From: Alphaproteobacteria bacterium
GTDB taxonomy: Bacteria; Pseudomonadota; Alphaproteobacteria; SHVZ01
DNA length: 33,094 nt
Direction: 5' to 3'
Assembly (NCBI GenBank): GCA_009694025.1
Contig: SHVZ01000040.1
Span: 1-33,094, forward strand
Made by a program: the position numbers and the translations under genes. Shown here one piece after another: positions 24,039 through 32,960 of this stretch (position 1 is its first letter; each line of letters starts with the position of its first letter). The notes beneath the pieces were generated by a model. That model was not told the origin of the DNA, searched no databases, and saw only the letters and a list, made by a program, of their open reading frames with translations.

Positions 24039-24943
24039 CCGAGATCAGCCACGATCTCGCCGCTTCGCGCCTCGCCAGCGCCAGCCTGGTCGGTGCCGAG
24101 GCGGCGGATGCCGGCCCGCTCGGGAAGGTCTATTCGGTCGTGACGCGCTCGCCGCTGGCGACGGTCGGCGCAACGATCCTCCTGACATGGTGTCTCCTGG
24201 CGCTGCTGGCGCCGTGGGTCGCGCCGTACCCGCCGAACCAGATCGACGTCGCTCTCGTCGCCGATCCCCATCCGTCAGCCCAGCACTGGCTCGGCGTCGA
24301 CCATCTCGGGCGTGACATCCTTTCGCGCCTGATCTGGGGTGCGCGCACGGTGCTGACGGTCGCCCCTATCGCCGTCCTCGGCGCCGTCATGCTCGGCATC
24401 TTCCTCGGACTCCTGTCCGGCTATCGCGGCGGGATGATCGACGTCGTCATCATGCGCGTCGGCGATACCCTCCTGGCGTTCCCGAAGATCATCCTCTACT
24501 TGATCATCATCGCGAAGTTCGGCGCCTCCGCCTTCAACATCATCGCGGTGATCACATTGTCGTCGGCGCCGATTATCGCCCGTATCGTCCGCGGCGTGAC
24601 CCTCGACATCAAGAATCGCGACTACGTCGCCGCCGCCCGCATGCGCGGCGAGAGCGCCTTCTTCATCATGTTCGTCGAGATCCTGCCGAATGCCCGCGGG
24701 CCGCTGATCGTCGATTTTTTTCTCAGGCTCGGCTACACCACGATCGCGATCGGCGTGCTTGGGTTCCTCGGCGTCGGCCTGCCGCCGCCGGATCCGGACT
24801 GGGGCGGCATGGTCAAGGAGGCCTACGGGATGATCTTCGTCTGGCCGCACATGACGATCATCCCCTCGCTCGCCATCTCCTCGCTGGTCATCGGCGCCAA
24901 CTTCCTCGCCACCGGACTCCGCGAAGCTGCCCTCGATGGCTGA
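24035..24943 (+). CDS. ABC importer permease 2 (DppC-type)
   Basis: A 302-residue DppC/OppC permease. The frame is open far upstream inside the previous gene, but the ATG at 24035, overlapping the upstream stop by 4 bases, is the natural start (MTEISHDLAASRL). Features are an N-terminal cytoplasmic stretch, a first membrane segment ATILLTWCLLALLAPWVAP, the family motif HWLGVDHLGRDILSRLIWGAR, and the ATPase-contact loop DYVAAARMRGESAFFIMFVEILPN. It overlaps the ATPase gene by 8 bases. Confidence 0.93.
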   Translation: MTEISHDLAASRLASASLVGAEAADAGPLGKVYSVVTRSPLATVGATILLTWCLLALLAPWVAPYPPNQIDVALVADPHPSAQHWLGVDHLGRDILSRLIWGARTVLTVAPIAVLGAVMLGIFLGLLSGYRGGMIDVVIMRVGDTLLAFPKIILYLIIIAKFGASAFNIIAVITLSSAPIIARIVRGVTLDIKNRDYVAAARMRGESAFFIMFVEILPNARGPLIVDFFLRLGYTTIAIGVLGFLGVGLPPPDPDWGGMVKEAYGMIFVWPHMTIIPSLAISSLVIGANFLATGLREAALDG

Positions 24944-27005
24944 GGTTCTCGCCTTCGAGCATGTCTCGATCGCCTACGACAGCCGAGCCGGCCGCCAGAA
25001 CATCCTGAACGACGTCAGCTTCGTCATCGGCGAAGGCGAGGCTCTGGGCCTCGTCGGCGAATCCGGCTGCGGCAAGTCGACCGTGGCGCTGGCGGCGATG
25101 CACTACCTGCCGCGCGGCATGAGCCTCACCGAGGGCCGCATCCGGGTCGAAGGGCGCGATCTCGCCCGCCTTTCCGCCGACGAGCTGTCGCGGATCCGCG
25201 GCAACCGCATCGCCATGGTGTATCAGGACCCGATGTCGAGCCTGAACCCGGTGATGCCGATCGGCCGGCAGCTGATGGAGGTGCCGCTCCTGCATGGCGA
25301 AACCGACGAGCGGGCGGCATTCCGGCGAGCCGTCGCCATGCTGGAGGAGGTCCGCCTTCCCGCCGCCGAGGCGATGATGGAGCGCTATCCCCATCAGCTC
25401 TCCGGCGGGCAGCAGCAGCGCGTGGTCATCGCGATGGCGCTGATGGCCGAGCCGGCCCTTCTGATCATGGACGAGCCGACCACCGGGCTCGACGTCACGA
25501 TCGAAGCGGCGATCCTGGCCTTGGTGCGCGACCTCCGGGCCAAATTCGGCACCGCCATCCTGTTCATCAGCCACAACCTCGGGACGGTCGCCCGGGTGTG
25601 CGAACGGATCGGCGTGCTCTATGCCGGCCGGCTGGTCGAGACCGGGAGCATCGCAACCGTCTTCCGCTCGCCCGTCCACCCCTATACGCGCGGGCTCCTG
25701 GGCGCCCTCCCGCGGCTCAGCGGCGGCCACCGGCGCGGCCGCCTCCGGCCGATCGACGGGACGATCCAGGCGGCCGACCGGGCCCGGCTCGGCTGCGCCT
25801 TCGCCCCCCGGTGCTCGTTCGCCGCGCGGCGGGACTGCGAGGAACGGCCCGTCGTCATGGTCGCCATCGACGCGGCGGCGCAGCACCTGGTCCGCTGCGC
25901 CCGAATCGACGCCGTCGTGGCGGGGTCGGCGGTGGACGGCCCCCCCGCCAGCGCGACGGCCACGAACGATCAGGCACCGATCGTGCTCAGCGTCCGCAAC
26001 CTCAGCAAGGAGTACCGGCTGACCAGCCTCTTCGGCGGCGACAGGAAGGGCGCGGTCCGTGCGGTGACCGGGGTCGACCTCGATGCGCGCGCCGGCGAAA
26101 CCCTGGCCATCGTCGGCGAGTCCGGATGCGGCAAGTCGACCCTGGCACGCATCATCTCGGGCCTGCTGACGGCGACGTCGGGCGAGGTCACGCTGGACGG
26201 CGTCGACCTCGCCGGCATCTCCGTCGACGATCGGCCCCCCGACACGCGTCGCCGGATCCAGATGGTCTTCCAGAATCCCGACTCGACGCTGAACCCCAGC
26301 CACTCCATCGCCTACGCCCTGACCCGGCCACTCCGCCTGCTTCGCGATCTCGCCAGCGGCGAGGCCAAGGCCGAGGTTCTCCGCCTGCTGGCCCAGGTCC
26401 GCCTGCCCTCCGAGATGGCCGACCGGATGCCACACCAACTCTCCGGCGGCCAGCGCCAGCGCGTCGCCATCGCGCGCGCGCTGGCCGGGAACCCGGGCGT
26501 GGTGGTCGCCGACGAGCCGGTCTCCGCCCTCGACGTCTCGGTCCAGGCCGCCATCCTCAACCTGCTCGGCGAACTCCTGGAGCAGTCGCAGCTCGGCCTC
26601 GTGCTGATCTCCCACGATCTGGCGCTGGTCCGCCACATGGCCGACTGGGTCGCAGTGATGTATCTCGGCCGCGTCGTCGAGTACGGACCGGCCGACCAGG
26701 TCTTCAGCCCGCCCTACCATCCGTATACTCAGGCGCTCCTCCTCGCCGCGCCGACGCCCGATCCCGATGCACCGCCGGTCGTGGTCCTCGAAGGCAGCAT
26801 GCCGAGCCCGACCGACACCATCCTCGGCTGCCCCTTCGCCAGCCGCTGCCCGGAGCGCATCGCCGGGCTCTGCGACACCACCCCGCCGCCGATCCGGCGC
26901 TTCGGCGAGCACCGCATCTCATGCCATCTGGAGATCGATGCCGAGCGGGCTCAGCCGCCCGCGGAGGCCGGCGGCCGCACCGGAATGCGCTCGTCCAGCG
27001 CGTAG
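24936..27005 (+). CDS. ABC importer ATPase, fused DppD-DppF type
   Basis: A single 689-residue polypeptide with two full ATPase domains that power the importer. Domain 1: Walker A GESGCGKST 41-49, signature LSGGQ 155-159, Walker B LLIMDE 175-180. Its C-terminal oligopeptide-type extension has cysteines 287, 293, 301 and 321, a set that holds an Fe-S cluster in some DppD proteins. Domain 2: Walker A 394-402, LSGGQ 502-506, Walker B VVVADE 522-527, with a second Cys-rich extension (CPFASRCPERIAGLC). The two halves are joined by an Ala/Thr-rich linker around 325-348. Fusion means one gene replaces the usual DppD/DppF pair. Its last 55 bases overlap the opposing GFA gene. Confidence 0.93.
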   Translation: MAEVLAFEHVSIAYDSRAGRQNILNDVSFVIGEGEALGLVGESGCGKSTVALAAMHYLPRGMSLTEGRIRVEGRDLARLSADELSRIRGNRIAMVYQDPMSSLNPVMPIGRQLMEVPLLHGETDERAAFRRAVAMLEEVRLPAAEAMMERYPHQLSGGQQQRVVIAMALMAEPALLIMDEPTTGLDVTIEAAILALVRDLRAKFGTAILFISHNLGTVARVCERIGVLYAGRLVETGSIATVFRSPVHPYTRGLLGALPRLSGGHRRGRLRPIDGTIQAADRARLGCAFAPRCSFAARRDCEERPVVMVAIDAAAQHLVRCARIDAVVAGSAVDGPPASATATNDQAPIVLSVRNLSKEYRLTSLFGGDRKGAVRAVTGVDLDARAGETLAIVGESGCGKSTLARIISGLLTATSGEVTLDGVDLAGISVDDRPPDTRRRIQMVFQNPDSTLNPSHSIAYALTRPLRLLRDLASGEAKAEVLRLLAQVRLPSEMADRMPHQLSGGQRQRVAIARALAGNPGVVVADEPVSALDVSVQAAILNLLGELLEQSQLGLVLISHDLALVRHMADWVAVMYLGRVVEYGPADQVFSPPYHPYTQALLLAAPTPDPDAPPVVVLEGSMPSPTDTILGCPFASRCPERIAGLCDTTPPPIRRFGEHRISCHLEIDAERAQPPAEAGGRTGMRSSSA

Positions 27006-27355
27006 TAGTCGCCGGCGTCCTCGGCGAAGATCTGCAGCGTCGTCGCAAGCCCGGTCGGCGCCTCCAGGCTGCCGGCGACGACCGACATCTGGTCGGAGCC
27101 GTCGCGTTCCCAGAACAGGCTGGACCCGCAGCGTCGGCAGAACCCGCGCCGCGCGATGGTCGAGGCGCGAAACCAGGCGAGCCCGCCATCGTCCTCGATT
27201 TCCATCTCGGACTTGGCGACCCGCGTGTAGGCGCCGACATGGCCGTGCCAGCGCCGGCACATGCCGCAATGGCAGACAACAACGCCTCGCAAGACGCCGT
27301 TGAGGCGAAACCTCACGGCACCGCAGAGGCACCGTCCCGCGACCGACTGGTTCAT
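26951..27355 (-). CDS. GFA-domain zinc protein (glutathione-dependent formaldehyde-activating type)
   Basis: A 134-residue protein from the ATG at 27355 (MNQSVAGRCLCGAVRF). Seven cysteines in GFA order are present: Cys9/Cys11 (CLCG), Cys28/Cys30/Cys33 (CHCGMC) and Cys73/Cys76 (FCRRCGSSLFW). They bind structural and catalytic zinc. The founding member was proposed to bring glutathione and formaldehyde together, though many relatives have other or unknown roles. A formaldehyde role fits the N-demethylating flavoprotein in the same operon (inference). The start overlaps the cupin stop by 4 bases. The 3' 55 bases run under the end of the ABC ATPase gene on the other strand. Confidence 0.85.
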   Translation of the reverse strand: MNQSVAGRCLCGAVRFRLNGVLRGVVVCHCGMCRRWHGHVGAYTRVAKSEMEIEDDGGLAWFRASTIARRGFCRRCGSSLFWERDGSDQMSVVAGSLEAPTGLATTLQIFAEDAGDYYALDERIPVRPPASAGG

Positions 27356-28002
27356 GCGTTGCCTCCCCATGCCGACGCGCCCGTCATCCGGGCATGGACC
27401 TCGATCCGACCCGTCCAGCAATAGAGGGCCAAGAGCGGCTCGGCGGTCGCCCGCATGGCATGGCGGACCATCGGCGCGTGGTGGATGACCGCCCCCGGCG
27501 GCTTCTCGCGCCATCCCTCGTCCTCGCGCCACCATTCGGCCCGGCCGCCGACCACATGGTAGATCTCCTCGGCGGGGTGCACGTGGTCGGGATAGTGCGT
27601 TTCTGGCCCGAGGAGCAGCAGGCCGACGAGAAGGTCTCGGCTCTCGGCCGCGCGGCCCGGCCCGACCAGCTCGACATAGCCGTAGCGCTCGACGAATCCC
27701 GGTCCCATGGACTCGACCGAATAGTTGGGGTTCTGCAGCCAGTCGACCCTGGGCTCAGCGGCGGCGAAGGCGGATGCGATGGCCGACAACGGACCGCGCC
27801 GGCCGAGATCGACGGCCTGCCGTGCGAACCTGCTGACGGGCTTCCGCCGGCCGGTGCCGATGCGCAGGTCCGTCGCTGCGATGCCGGCGATCCGATCGGC
27901 GGCGACGGTCAAGGGTCCCGGCGTCGGCAAACCAGGCATCGAGGCGCGATAGACCTGCTCGATTGACCGCAAAAGCCCGACCAGGGCGTCGCCGGCATCC
28001 AT
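27352..28002 (-). CDS. Cupin of the DMSP lyase family (DddL/DddQ-like)
   Basis: A 216-residue protein whose C-terminal half has the cupin pattern of dimethylsulfoniopropionate lyases: WLQNPNYS (88-95), YGYVELVGP (107-115), LLVGLLLLGPETHYP (124-138), then DHVHPAEEIYHVVGG with His140, His142, Glu145/146 and His149, and a later PMVRHAMRA with His181. These supply the metal-binding His/Glu set, and the final LLALYCWTG is also typical. The fold would support cleavage of DMSP or a related onium acid. Relatives of unproven activity are common, so the substrate is open. An AGGGAGG site lies 8 bases before the ATG. The gene sits between a PhnD-like gene (14-base gap) and the GFA gene (4-base overlap). 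Confidence 0.82.
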   Translation of the reverse strand: MDAGDALVGLLRSIEQVYRASMPGLPTPGPLTVAADRIAGIAATDLRIGTGRRKPVSRFARQAVDLGRRGPLSAIASAFAAAEPRVDWLQNPNYSVESMGPGFVERYGYVELVGPGRAAESRDLLVGLLLLGPETHYPDHVHPAEEIYHVVGGRAEWWREDEGWREKPPGAVIHHAPMVRHAMRATAEPLLALYCWTGRIEVHARMTGASAWGGNA

Positions 28003-28016
28003 CGGGCCGCCTCCCT

Positions 28017-28832
28017 TCAGGCGATCTGGGCGAGGCCCCGCGCCTCGGCCGCCCGCGCCCAGTCCTCGGTGATCCGATAATCGGCCTCGGCCACGCGGGC
28101 AAAGCCGAGGAGGCAGAGATCGGCGCGAAGATCGGCCTGATCGGGGTCATCGCCGAAGTCGCACAGGGTCCTGGCGAGCCGGTCGACGACGTCCGGCGGC
28201 GTGCCGGACGAGGCCATGAACGCCGGGATCGGCACGACCTCGGTGCTGGCGATAACCCGGGTCCGTCCGGCGACTTCCGGCCAGTGGCGGCAGAGGAGGG
28301 CGTAGGCGAAGGAGTCGAGCGGGCCGACGTCGGTGCGGCCTTCCACGATCGCCTCCAGCATCAGCCGCGGGGTCATCAGCGGCCCGACGATCTCGCGATA
28401 GAGCGCCTTCGTCCCTCCCTTCCGGTAGGACATCAGATGATGGCGGGGCGCGTTGTATCCGGAATGGGAGTCCGGGATCGTATAGGCGAAGCGGTGGCCG
28501 AAGGTGTCCTCCAGGGTCCGGAACGGCGCATCGTCGCGGACGACGAAGTGCGAGCAATAGATCGGGCAGCCTCTGGCGTAGGCGGCACTGGGGATCGGCG
28601 CGGCGACCACCTGGTGGATCGCGCCGTAGCGCATGAAGGGCCAGCCGCACATGAAGGTGCAGGCGAGGTCCCGACGCGACCACAAGTCATCGAGCGGCGC
28701 CGGGAAGGCGTGGTCGATCACCGTCATGTCGATGCCCGAGCGCGGCAGGAGCCAGGCGAACAGCCGCTTCCAGGCCGCGGCCGCCGCCGGGGCGACCGAG
28801 TACATGCGGGCATTGGCGATGAGGTCGGTCAC
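28017..28832 (-). CDS. PhnD-like phosphate/phosphonate-type ligand-binding protein without signal peptide
   Basis: A 271-residue type-2 periplasmic-binding-protein fold of the PhnD/PF12974 group: ARMYSVAPAAAAAWKRLFAWLL, the CTFMCGWPFM and VAAPIPSAAYARGCPIYCSHFVVR segments, and FAYTIPDSHSGYNAPRHHLMSY with VGPLDSFAYALL. There is no hydrophobic leader at the N-terminus, so it probably stays in the cytoplasm, and no permease or ATPase of a phosphonate type is nearby. The GTG start overlaps the flavoprotein stop (GTGA at 28832-28829), so the two are translationally coupled. It may bind a small anion or cofactor for the neighbouring enzymes; no function can be assigned. Confidence 0.75.
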   Translation of the reverse strand: MTDLIANARMYSVAPAAAAAWKRLFAWLLPRSGIDMTVIDHAFPAPLDDLWSRRDLACTFMCGWPFMRYGAIHQVVAAPIPSAAYARGCPIYCSHFVVRDDAPFRTLEDTFGHRFAYTIPDSHSGYNAPRHHLMSYRKGGTKALYREIVGPLMTPRLMLEAIVEGRTDVGPLDSFAYALLCRHWPEVAGRTRVIASTEVVPIPAFMASSGTPPDVVDRLARTLCDFGDDPDQADLRADLCLLGFARVAEADYRITEDWARAAEARGLAQIA

Positions 28833-31240
28833 CCGCGCTGGCGCCCGCCATTGGCGTCGAACAGCGCCAGGGTCCGGACCACCGCCGGGCAGGCCTTGCC
28901 GAAGATCAGCACCGACAGCGCCTCGCCGTCATGCGCGAGCTGAGACTGCACATAGGCCATCGCCATGCTCTTGCCGGCCCAATGGGCATAGCCGCCCGAC
29001 GTCACCTGGCCGACCGCCTTCTCGCCTTTGAGCACGCTCTCGTAGCCGACGACCTCGACGTCGGTCTCCACCACCAGCGGCACCAGCTTCTTCTTCGGCG
29101 GCGTGGCACGGTCATTGAGCGCAGCCTCACGGCCGATGAAGTCCGGCTTGTCGTAGGCGACGAAGCGGTCGAGGCCGCTTTCCATCGGCGTGTAGTCCGG
29201 ACGGAACTCGCGGAAGAAGGCGCCATAGGCCTTCTCCAGGCGCAGCGACATCAGCGCACGGTTGCCGAAATGATGGAGGCCGAGGTCCCGGCCGGCCTCG
29301 ACCAGGGCGTCATAGAGCGTCACCTGATAGTCGGGCGTGACCCAGATCTCGTAGCCGAGGTCCCCGGTGTAGCTGGCGCGGAGGACCGTCGCCGGGGCGA
29401 GGCCGACCACCATCTCGCGGGCGGCGAAGAACTTGAACGCCGGGCCCGAGACGTCCTCGAACACCAGGCGCTGGAGCAACGCGCGGGACTTCGGACCAGC
29501 GATCATGAAGCCGGTCAGCGCATGCGGCAGCGGGCGGATGTAGGTTCCGGCCGGCGGCGGATGCTGCTCGAACCAGCGCATATGATAGATCTCGGCGACG
29601 CCCGAGCCGATCATCAGGAAGCGGTCGGCCGCCAGCCGCGCCACCGAGAAGTCGCCGATGATCGCGCCGCGCGGGTTGAGCATGGGTGCCAACACCATGC
29701 GACCGGGCTTCGGCATCCGGTTCGCGAGGACCCGGTTGAGCCAGGTCTCCGCATCTGGCCCCACCACCTCGTACTTGCCGAAGCCGGAGATCTCCATGAG
29801 CCCGACGCCGTTCCGGACGGCGTGGCATTCCTCCCGGACGATCGGGAAGGCATTGGAGCGCCGATAGGTCGGTGTCTCGACCGGTTCCATGCCCTTGGGC
29901 GCATACCAGAGCGCGACTTCGAGCCCGAAATTGGCGCCGAAGACGGCGCCGGCCTCCTTGAGCCGGTCATAGACCGGCGTCCGGCGAAGCGGCCTGGCGG
30001 CCGGCAGCTCCTCGTTGGGATAGGCGATGCGAAAGCGCCGGCTGTAGTTCTCCGGAACCTTGATCAGCGTGTACTGGTGGGTGGCGAATTTGCCGAAGCG
30101 GGAAACGTCCATGGCGAAGATGTCGGCGCCGGGATCGCCTTCAACCATCCAGCGCGACAGCGCGAGCCCGACGCCACCGCCCTGGGCGAAGCCGGCCATG
30201 ACGCCGCACGCCGACCAGAAATTGCGGAGGCCGCGCACCGGGCCGACCAGTGGATTGCCGTCGGGCGCGAAGGTGAACGGACCGTTGACCACCTTCTTGA
30301 TGCCGGCGCGGCCGACCGGCGGGAAGTGCTTGAATCCGATCTCCAGATGCGGGGACAGCCGGTCGAGGTCGTCCGGCAGGAGCTGCATGCTGAAGTCCCA
30401 GGGCGTGGTGCGCGGCGACCACACCCGGCAGTCCTTCTCGTAGGTGCCGAGCAGCACCCCCTTGCCTTCCTGGCGCAGGTAGATCTCGCCGAAATAGTCG
30501 GTCGTCGGCAGGACCTCCCGACCGTGAGCGACGATCTCGGGGATCTCCTCGGTCACGACGTACATGTGCTCCATCGCCAGCACCGGCAGCTCGATGCCGG
30601 CCATGCGGCCGACCTCGCGCGCCCACAGCCCGGCGGCGTTGACGACATGCTCGGCATGTACGCTGCCTTTGTCGGTGGCAACGTCCCAGGAGCCGTCGGA
30701 GCGCTGATTCAGGCCGGTGACCTGGGTGAAGCGGTGGACCTCGGCGCCGGCCTTGCGCGCGGCGATGGCGTAGGCATGGGTCACGCCGTTCGGATCGACA
30801 TGGCCGCCATCGATCCGGTGGAGCGCGCCGACGAAGCTCTTGTCGTCGATCAGCGGGTTGAGCGTCTTCGCCTCCACTGGCGAGATCAGATGCGTCTCCA
30901 TGCCCAGGTACTTGGCGCGGGAGTGCATCAGCTTGAGATTGTCGAAGATCTCGTCGGTGGCGGCGACCACCATGTTGCCGGTCGCGTGGATGCCACAACT
31001 CTGGCCCGAGATCGTCTCGATCTCACGGTAGAGGTCGATCGTATACTTCTGCAGCTTGGAGACGTTGGCGTCCGAATTATAGGTGTGGACGCTGGCCGCC
31101 GCGTGCCAGGTGGAGCCCGAGGTCAGCTCGTGCTTCTCGAACAGCGCGATGTCGGTCCAGCCGAGCTTGGTCAGGTGGTAGAGCACGCTCGCGCCGACGA
31201 CGCCGCCCCCGATCACGGCCACGCGGATCTCGGTCTTCAC
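28829..31240 (-). CDS. Dimethylglycine/sarcosine dehydrogenase-like flavoprotein, copy 2 (DAO-FAO_M-GcvT)
   Basis: An 803-residue paralogue of the protein at 17617-20043 with the same order: FAD motif VAVIGGGVVGASV (7-19), His46 in STWHAAA for covalent FAD, DAO domain to about 370, FAO_M linker, and GcvT/GcvT-C modules. The ORF extends 21 codons further, but the GTG at 31240 is the start: AAGGAGA lies 5 bases upstream and the N-terminus then aligns with copy 1 (MKTEIRVAVIGGG versus MKSHVRVVVIGGG). Its partners differ from copy 1: PhnD-like protein, DMSP-lyase-type cupin and GFA follow, and a serine hydrolase precedes by 37 bases. A different methylated substrate is likely (inference). Confidence 0.9.
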   Translation of the reverse strand: MKTEIRVAVIGGGVVGASVLYHLTKLGWTDIALFEKHELTSGSTWHAAASVHTYNSDANVSKLQKYTIDLYREIETISGQSCGIHATGNMVVAATDEIFDNLKLMHSRAKYLGMETHLISPVEAKTLNPLIDDKSFVGALHRIDGGHVDPNGVTHAYAIAARKAGAEVHRFTQVTGLNQRSDGSWDVATDKGSVHAEHVVNAAGLWAREVGRMAGIELPVLAMEHMYVVTEEIPEIVAHGREVLPTTDYFGEIYLRQEGKGVLLGTYEKDCRVWSPRTTPWDFSMQLLPDDLDRLSPHLEIGFKHFPPVGRAGIKKVVNGPFTFAPDGNPLVGPVRGLRNFWSACGVMAGFAQGGGVGLALSRWMVEGDPGADIFAMDVSRFGKFATHQYTLIKVPENYSRRFRIAYPNEELPAARPLRRTPVYDRLKEAGAVFGANFGLEVALWYAPKGMEPVETPTYRRSNAFPIVREECHAVRNGVGLMEISGFGKYEVVGPDAETWLNRVLANRMPKPGRMVLAPMLNPRGAIIGDFSVARLAADRFLMIGSGVAEIYHMRWFEQHPPPAGTYIRPLPHALTGFMIAGPKSRALLQRLVFEDVSGPAFKFFAAREMVVGLAPATVLRASYTGDLGYEIWVTPDYQVTLYDALVEAGRDLGLHHFGNRALMSLRLEKAYGAFFREFRPDYTPMESGLDRFVAYDKPDFIGREAALNDRATPPKKKLVPLVVETDVEVVGYESVLKGEKAVGQVTSGGYAHWAGKSMAMAYVQSQLAHDGEALSVLIFGKACPAVVRTLALFDANGGRQRG

Positions 31241-31245
31241 GCAAT

Positions 31246-31252
31246 TCTCCTT
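31246..31252 (-). promoter_or_regulatory. Ribosome binding site AAGGAGA deciding a GTG start
   Basis: The minus strand reads AAGGAGA, then 5 bases, then GTG (31240-31238). This favours the GTG over the upstream in-frame start at 31303, which lies inside the preceding gene. Confidence 0.75.
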
Positions 31253-31277
31253 CGCAGGATTAGCGCCGGCATGTCGG

Positions 31278-32918
31278 CTAGCCGACCCGGTCGAGGCGGA
31301 CATCCTTCATGCGGTCGGAGCTGACCAGCATCGCCGCAACCCGGCCGCCTTCTCGGATCATGCGGATGGCATGGACCACGCGCCAGCCCGGCCAGAGCTG
31401 GGTGGTGCCGACGAAGCGGTCGGGGCCGAGCGGCTCCAGCGGCACCAGGGCCTGGCGCTGGAAGCCGGGCCCGAGCTTGAGCACGAGCCCTCCCGTCTCC
31501 CGCCTGACCTCGAAGGTGGTCGCCAGCTCGTCGCTGGCGTAGCGCCCGACACAGGCGTCGAGCGCGGCGGCCGACGGCTCGTAGACCGGCGCCGGATCGA
31601 AGACGCAGCGCTGGCCGCCAAAGTCCATGCGGATCACCGGCGCCTTGTTCGGCCCGGCCTCGATTTCGGCAATCGTATCGACGTTCGACCAGCTTTCCAC
31701 GAAGCGGTTGCCGCCGGCTGGGCGCAGAACCAGCGCGTGGCCGTTCTTGTCAGCCTCGATCGCGGCGTCCCGGACCTTCAGCGTCATCACTTCGGCGGAC
31801 TCGCGGTCGATGTAGCGGCCGTCGAGGCTGGCGAGGCTCACGCCGGGGACTGAGACCTTTTTCATGCGCTCAGTCCCGAGTTTCACCGGCGATGCCTCTG
31901 GGAACTCGTCGGCGAGCGCCACGTCGGCGATCTCGGTGAAGCGGCGAAGGGGGTCGGCATCGTCGCGGTTGCAGAGGAGCACGACGCCGAAATCCGGCCC
32001 CGGCAGATAGGCGAAGATCGAGCGGAAGCCGGGCAGGCCGCCGCCGTGGCTCCACATGTCGAGGCCACGATACTTGCGGATGCCGAGACCGAGGCCGTAG
32101 TTGGTCGCCCGGCCGTCGGCGAGCTTTCCCGGTGTCGCCATGTGGCGAACGATCGGCACGCCGCCGATCCCGCCGGCGCGGAACATGCCTTGCCAACGGA
32201 CGAGGTCGGGCACGCTGCTGATGAGACTGCCGGCGCCGCCGAGGCCGATGGTGAACACGCCCCTCCTCCAGCCGCCGCCGGATTTCGGCAGATAGGAGGC
32301 CGTCAGATCTTCCGCCACGTCGTCCGGATCGTCGCGGAGCCGGGTCGCGGTCATCCCGAGAGGGCCGAGCACGTCGTCGGCGAGGAACCGGGCGAAGGGC
32401 CTGCCGCTCCGACGCTCGACCACGAGGCCCATCAGGATGAAGTTGATGTTCGTGTAGACGTTGCGCTCGCCGACCGGGAAGCTGAAGTGCCGCTGGTTGA
32501 AGGCGATGTCCAGGTAGTCGTCGACGGTACGTGCCTGGTCGGTACCGACCCCGGACAGCTGCATCAGCTCCCAGGAGTCGCGGAGCCCGCTGGTCATGCC
32601 GAGCAGGTGCCGGATCGGCACCGGACGGTCGACCTTGAGCTCCGGCACGATGCCACGCACATCCTCGTCCAACCCAAGCTTGCCGCGCTCGACCAGCAAG
32701 GCCGAGGCGGCGGCGACAAAGGTCTTGGTGATCGAGGCGATATGGAACCGCGATTGCGGGCGGATCGGCACGCCAAGCTCGAGGCTGGCAAGTCCGAAGC
32801 AGCGCTGATGGACGACCTCGCCGCCGCGGAGCACTGCAAGCGCGCCGCCGGGTGTCCCCGGCGCGTCCCAGCCGGAGAACAGGGCATCGATCTCGTTCGT
32901 CTTCAGCGGCGTCGGCAT
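31278..32918 (-). CDS. Serine hydrolase of the beta-lactamase/DD-peptidase fold
   Basis: A 546-residue penicillin-binding-protein-type hydrolase (PF00144). The catalytic set is Ser62-x-x-Lys65 (SITK), Tyr155-x-Asn157 (YTN) and His291-Gly-Gly (HGG, replacing KTG), as in class C beta-lactamases, esterases and D-aminopeptidases. The first 360 residues form this domain; the remaining 180 residues form beta-rich extension(s) as in DmpB/D-aminopeptidase-like proteins. No signal peptide is visible, so it is probably cytoplasmic. It is first in the minus-strand operon ahead of the DMGDH-like copy 2, and could hydrolyse an amide or ester conjugate of the operon's substrate (inference). The IS630 3' end lies only about 40 bases upstream of its start. 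Confidence 0.85.
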   Translation of the reverse strand: MPTPLKTNEIDALFSGWDAPGTPGGALAVLRGGEVVHQRCFGLASLELGVPIRPQSRFHIASITKTFVAAASALLVERGKLGLDEDVRGIVPELKVDRPVPIRHLLGMTSGLRDSWELMQLSGVGTDQARTVDDYLDIAFNQRHFSFPVGERNVYTNINFILMGLVVERRSGRPFARFLADDVLGPLGMTATRLRDDPDDVAEDLTASYLPKSGGGWRRGVFTIGLGGAGSLISSVPDLVRWQGMFRAGGIGGVPIVRHMATPGKLADGRATNYGLGLGIRKYRGLDMWSHGGGLPGFRSIFAYLPGPDFGVVLLCNRDDADPLRRFTEIADVALADEFPEASPVKLGTERMKKVSVPGVSLASLDGRYIDRESAEVMTLKVRDAAIEADKNGHALVLRPAGGNRFVESWSNVDTIAEIEAGPNKAPVIRMDFGGQRCVFDPAPVYEPSAAALDACVGRYASDELATTFEVRRETGGLVLKLGPGFQRQALVPLEPLGPDRFVGTTQLWPGWRVVHAIRMIREGGRVAAMLVSSDRMKDVRLDRVG

Positions 32919-32960
32919 CTTTGCCTCATCGGTGGGAGGAGGACGAGCTAGTACCCGGAA

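Noticed and set aside
28017-28832. Phosphonate ABC transporter locus
   Set aside because: The PhnD-like protein has no signal peptide and no matching permease or ATPase is near; the importer in the window is of the peptide type and has its own binding protein.
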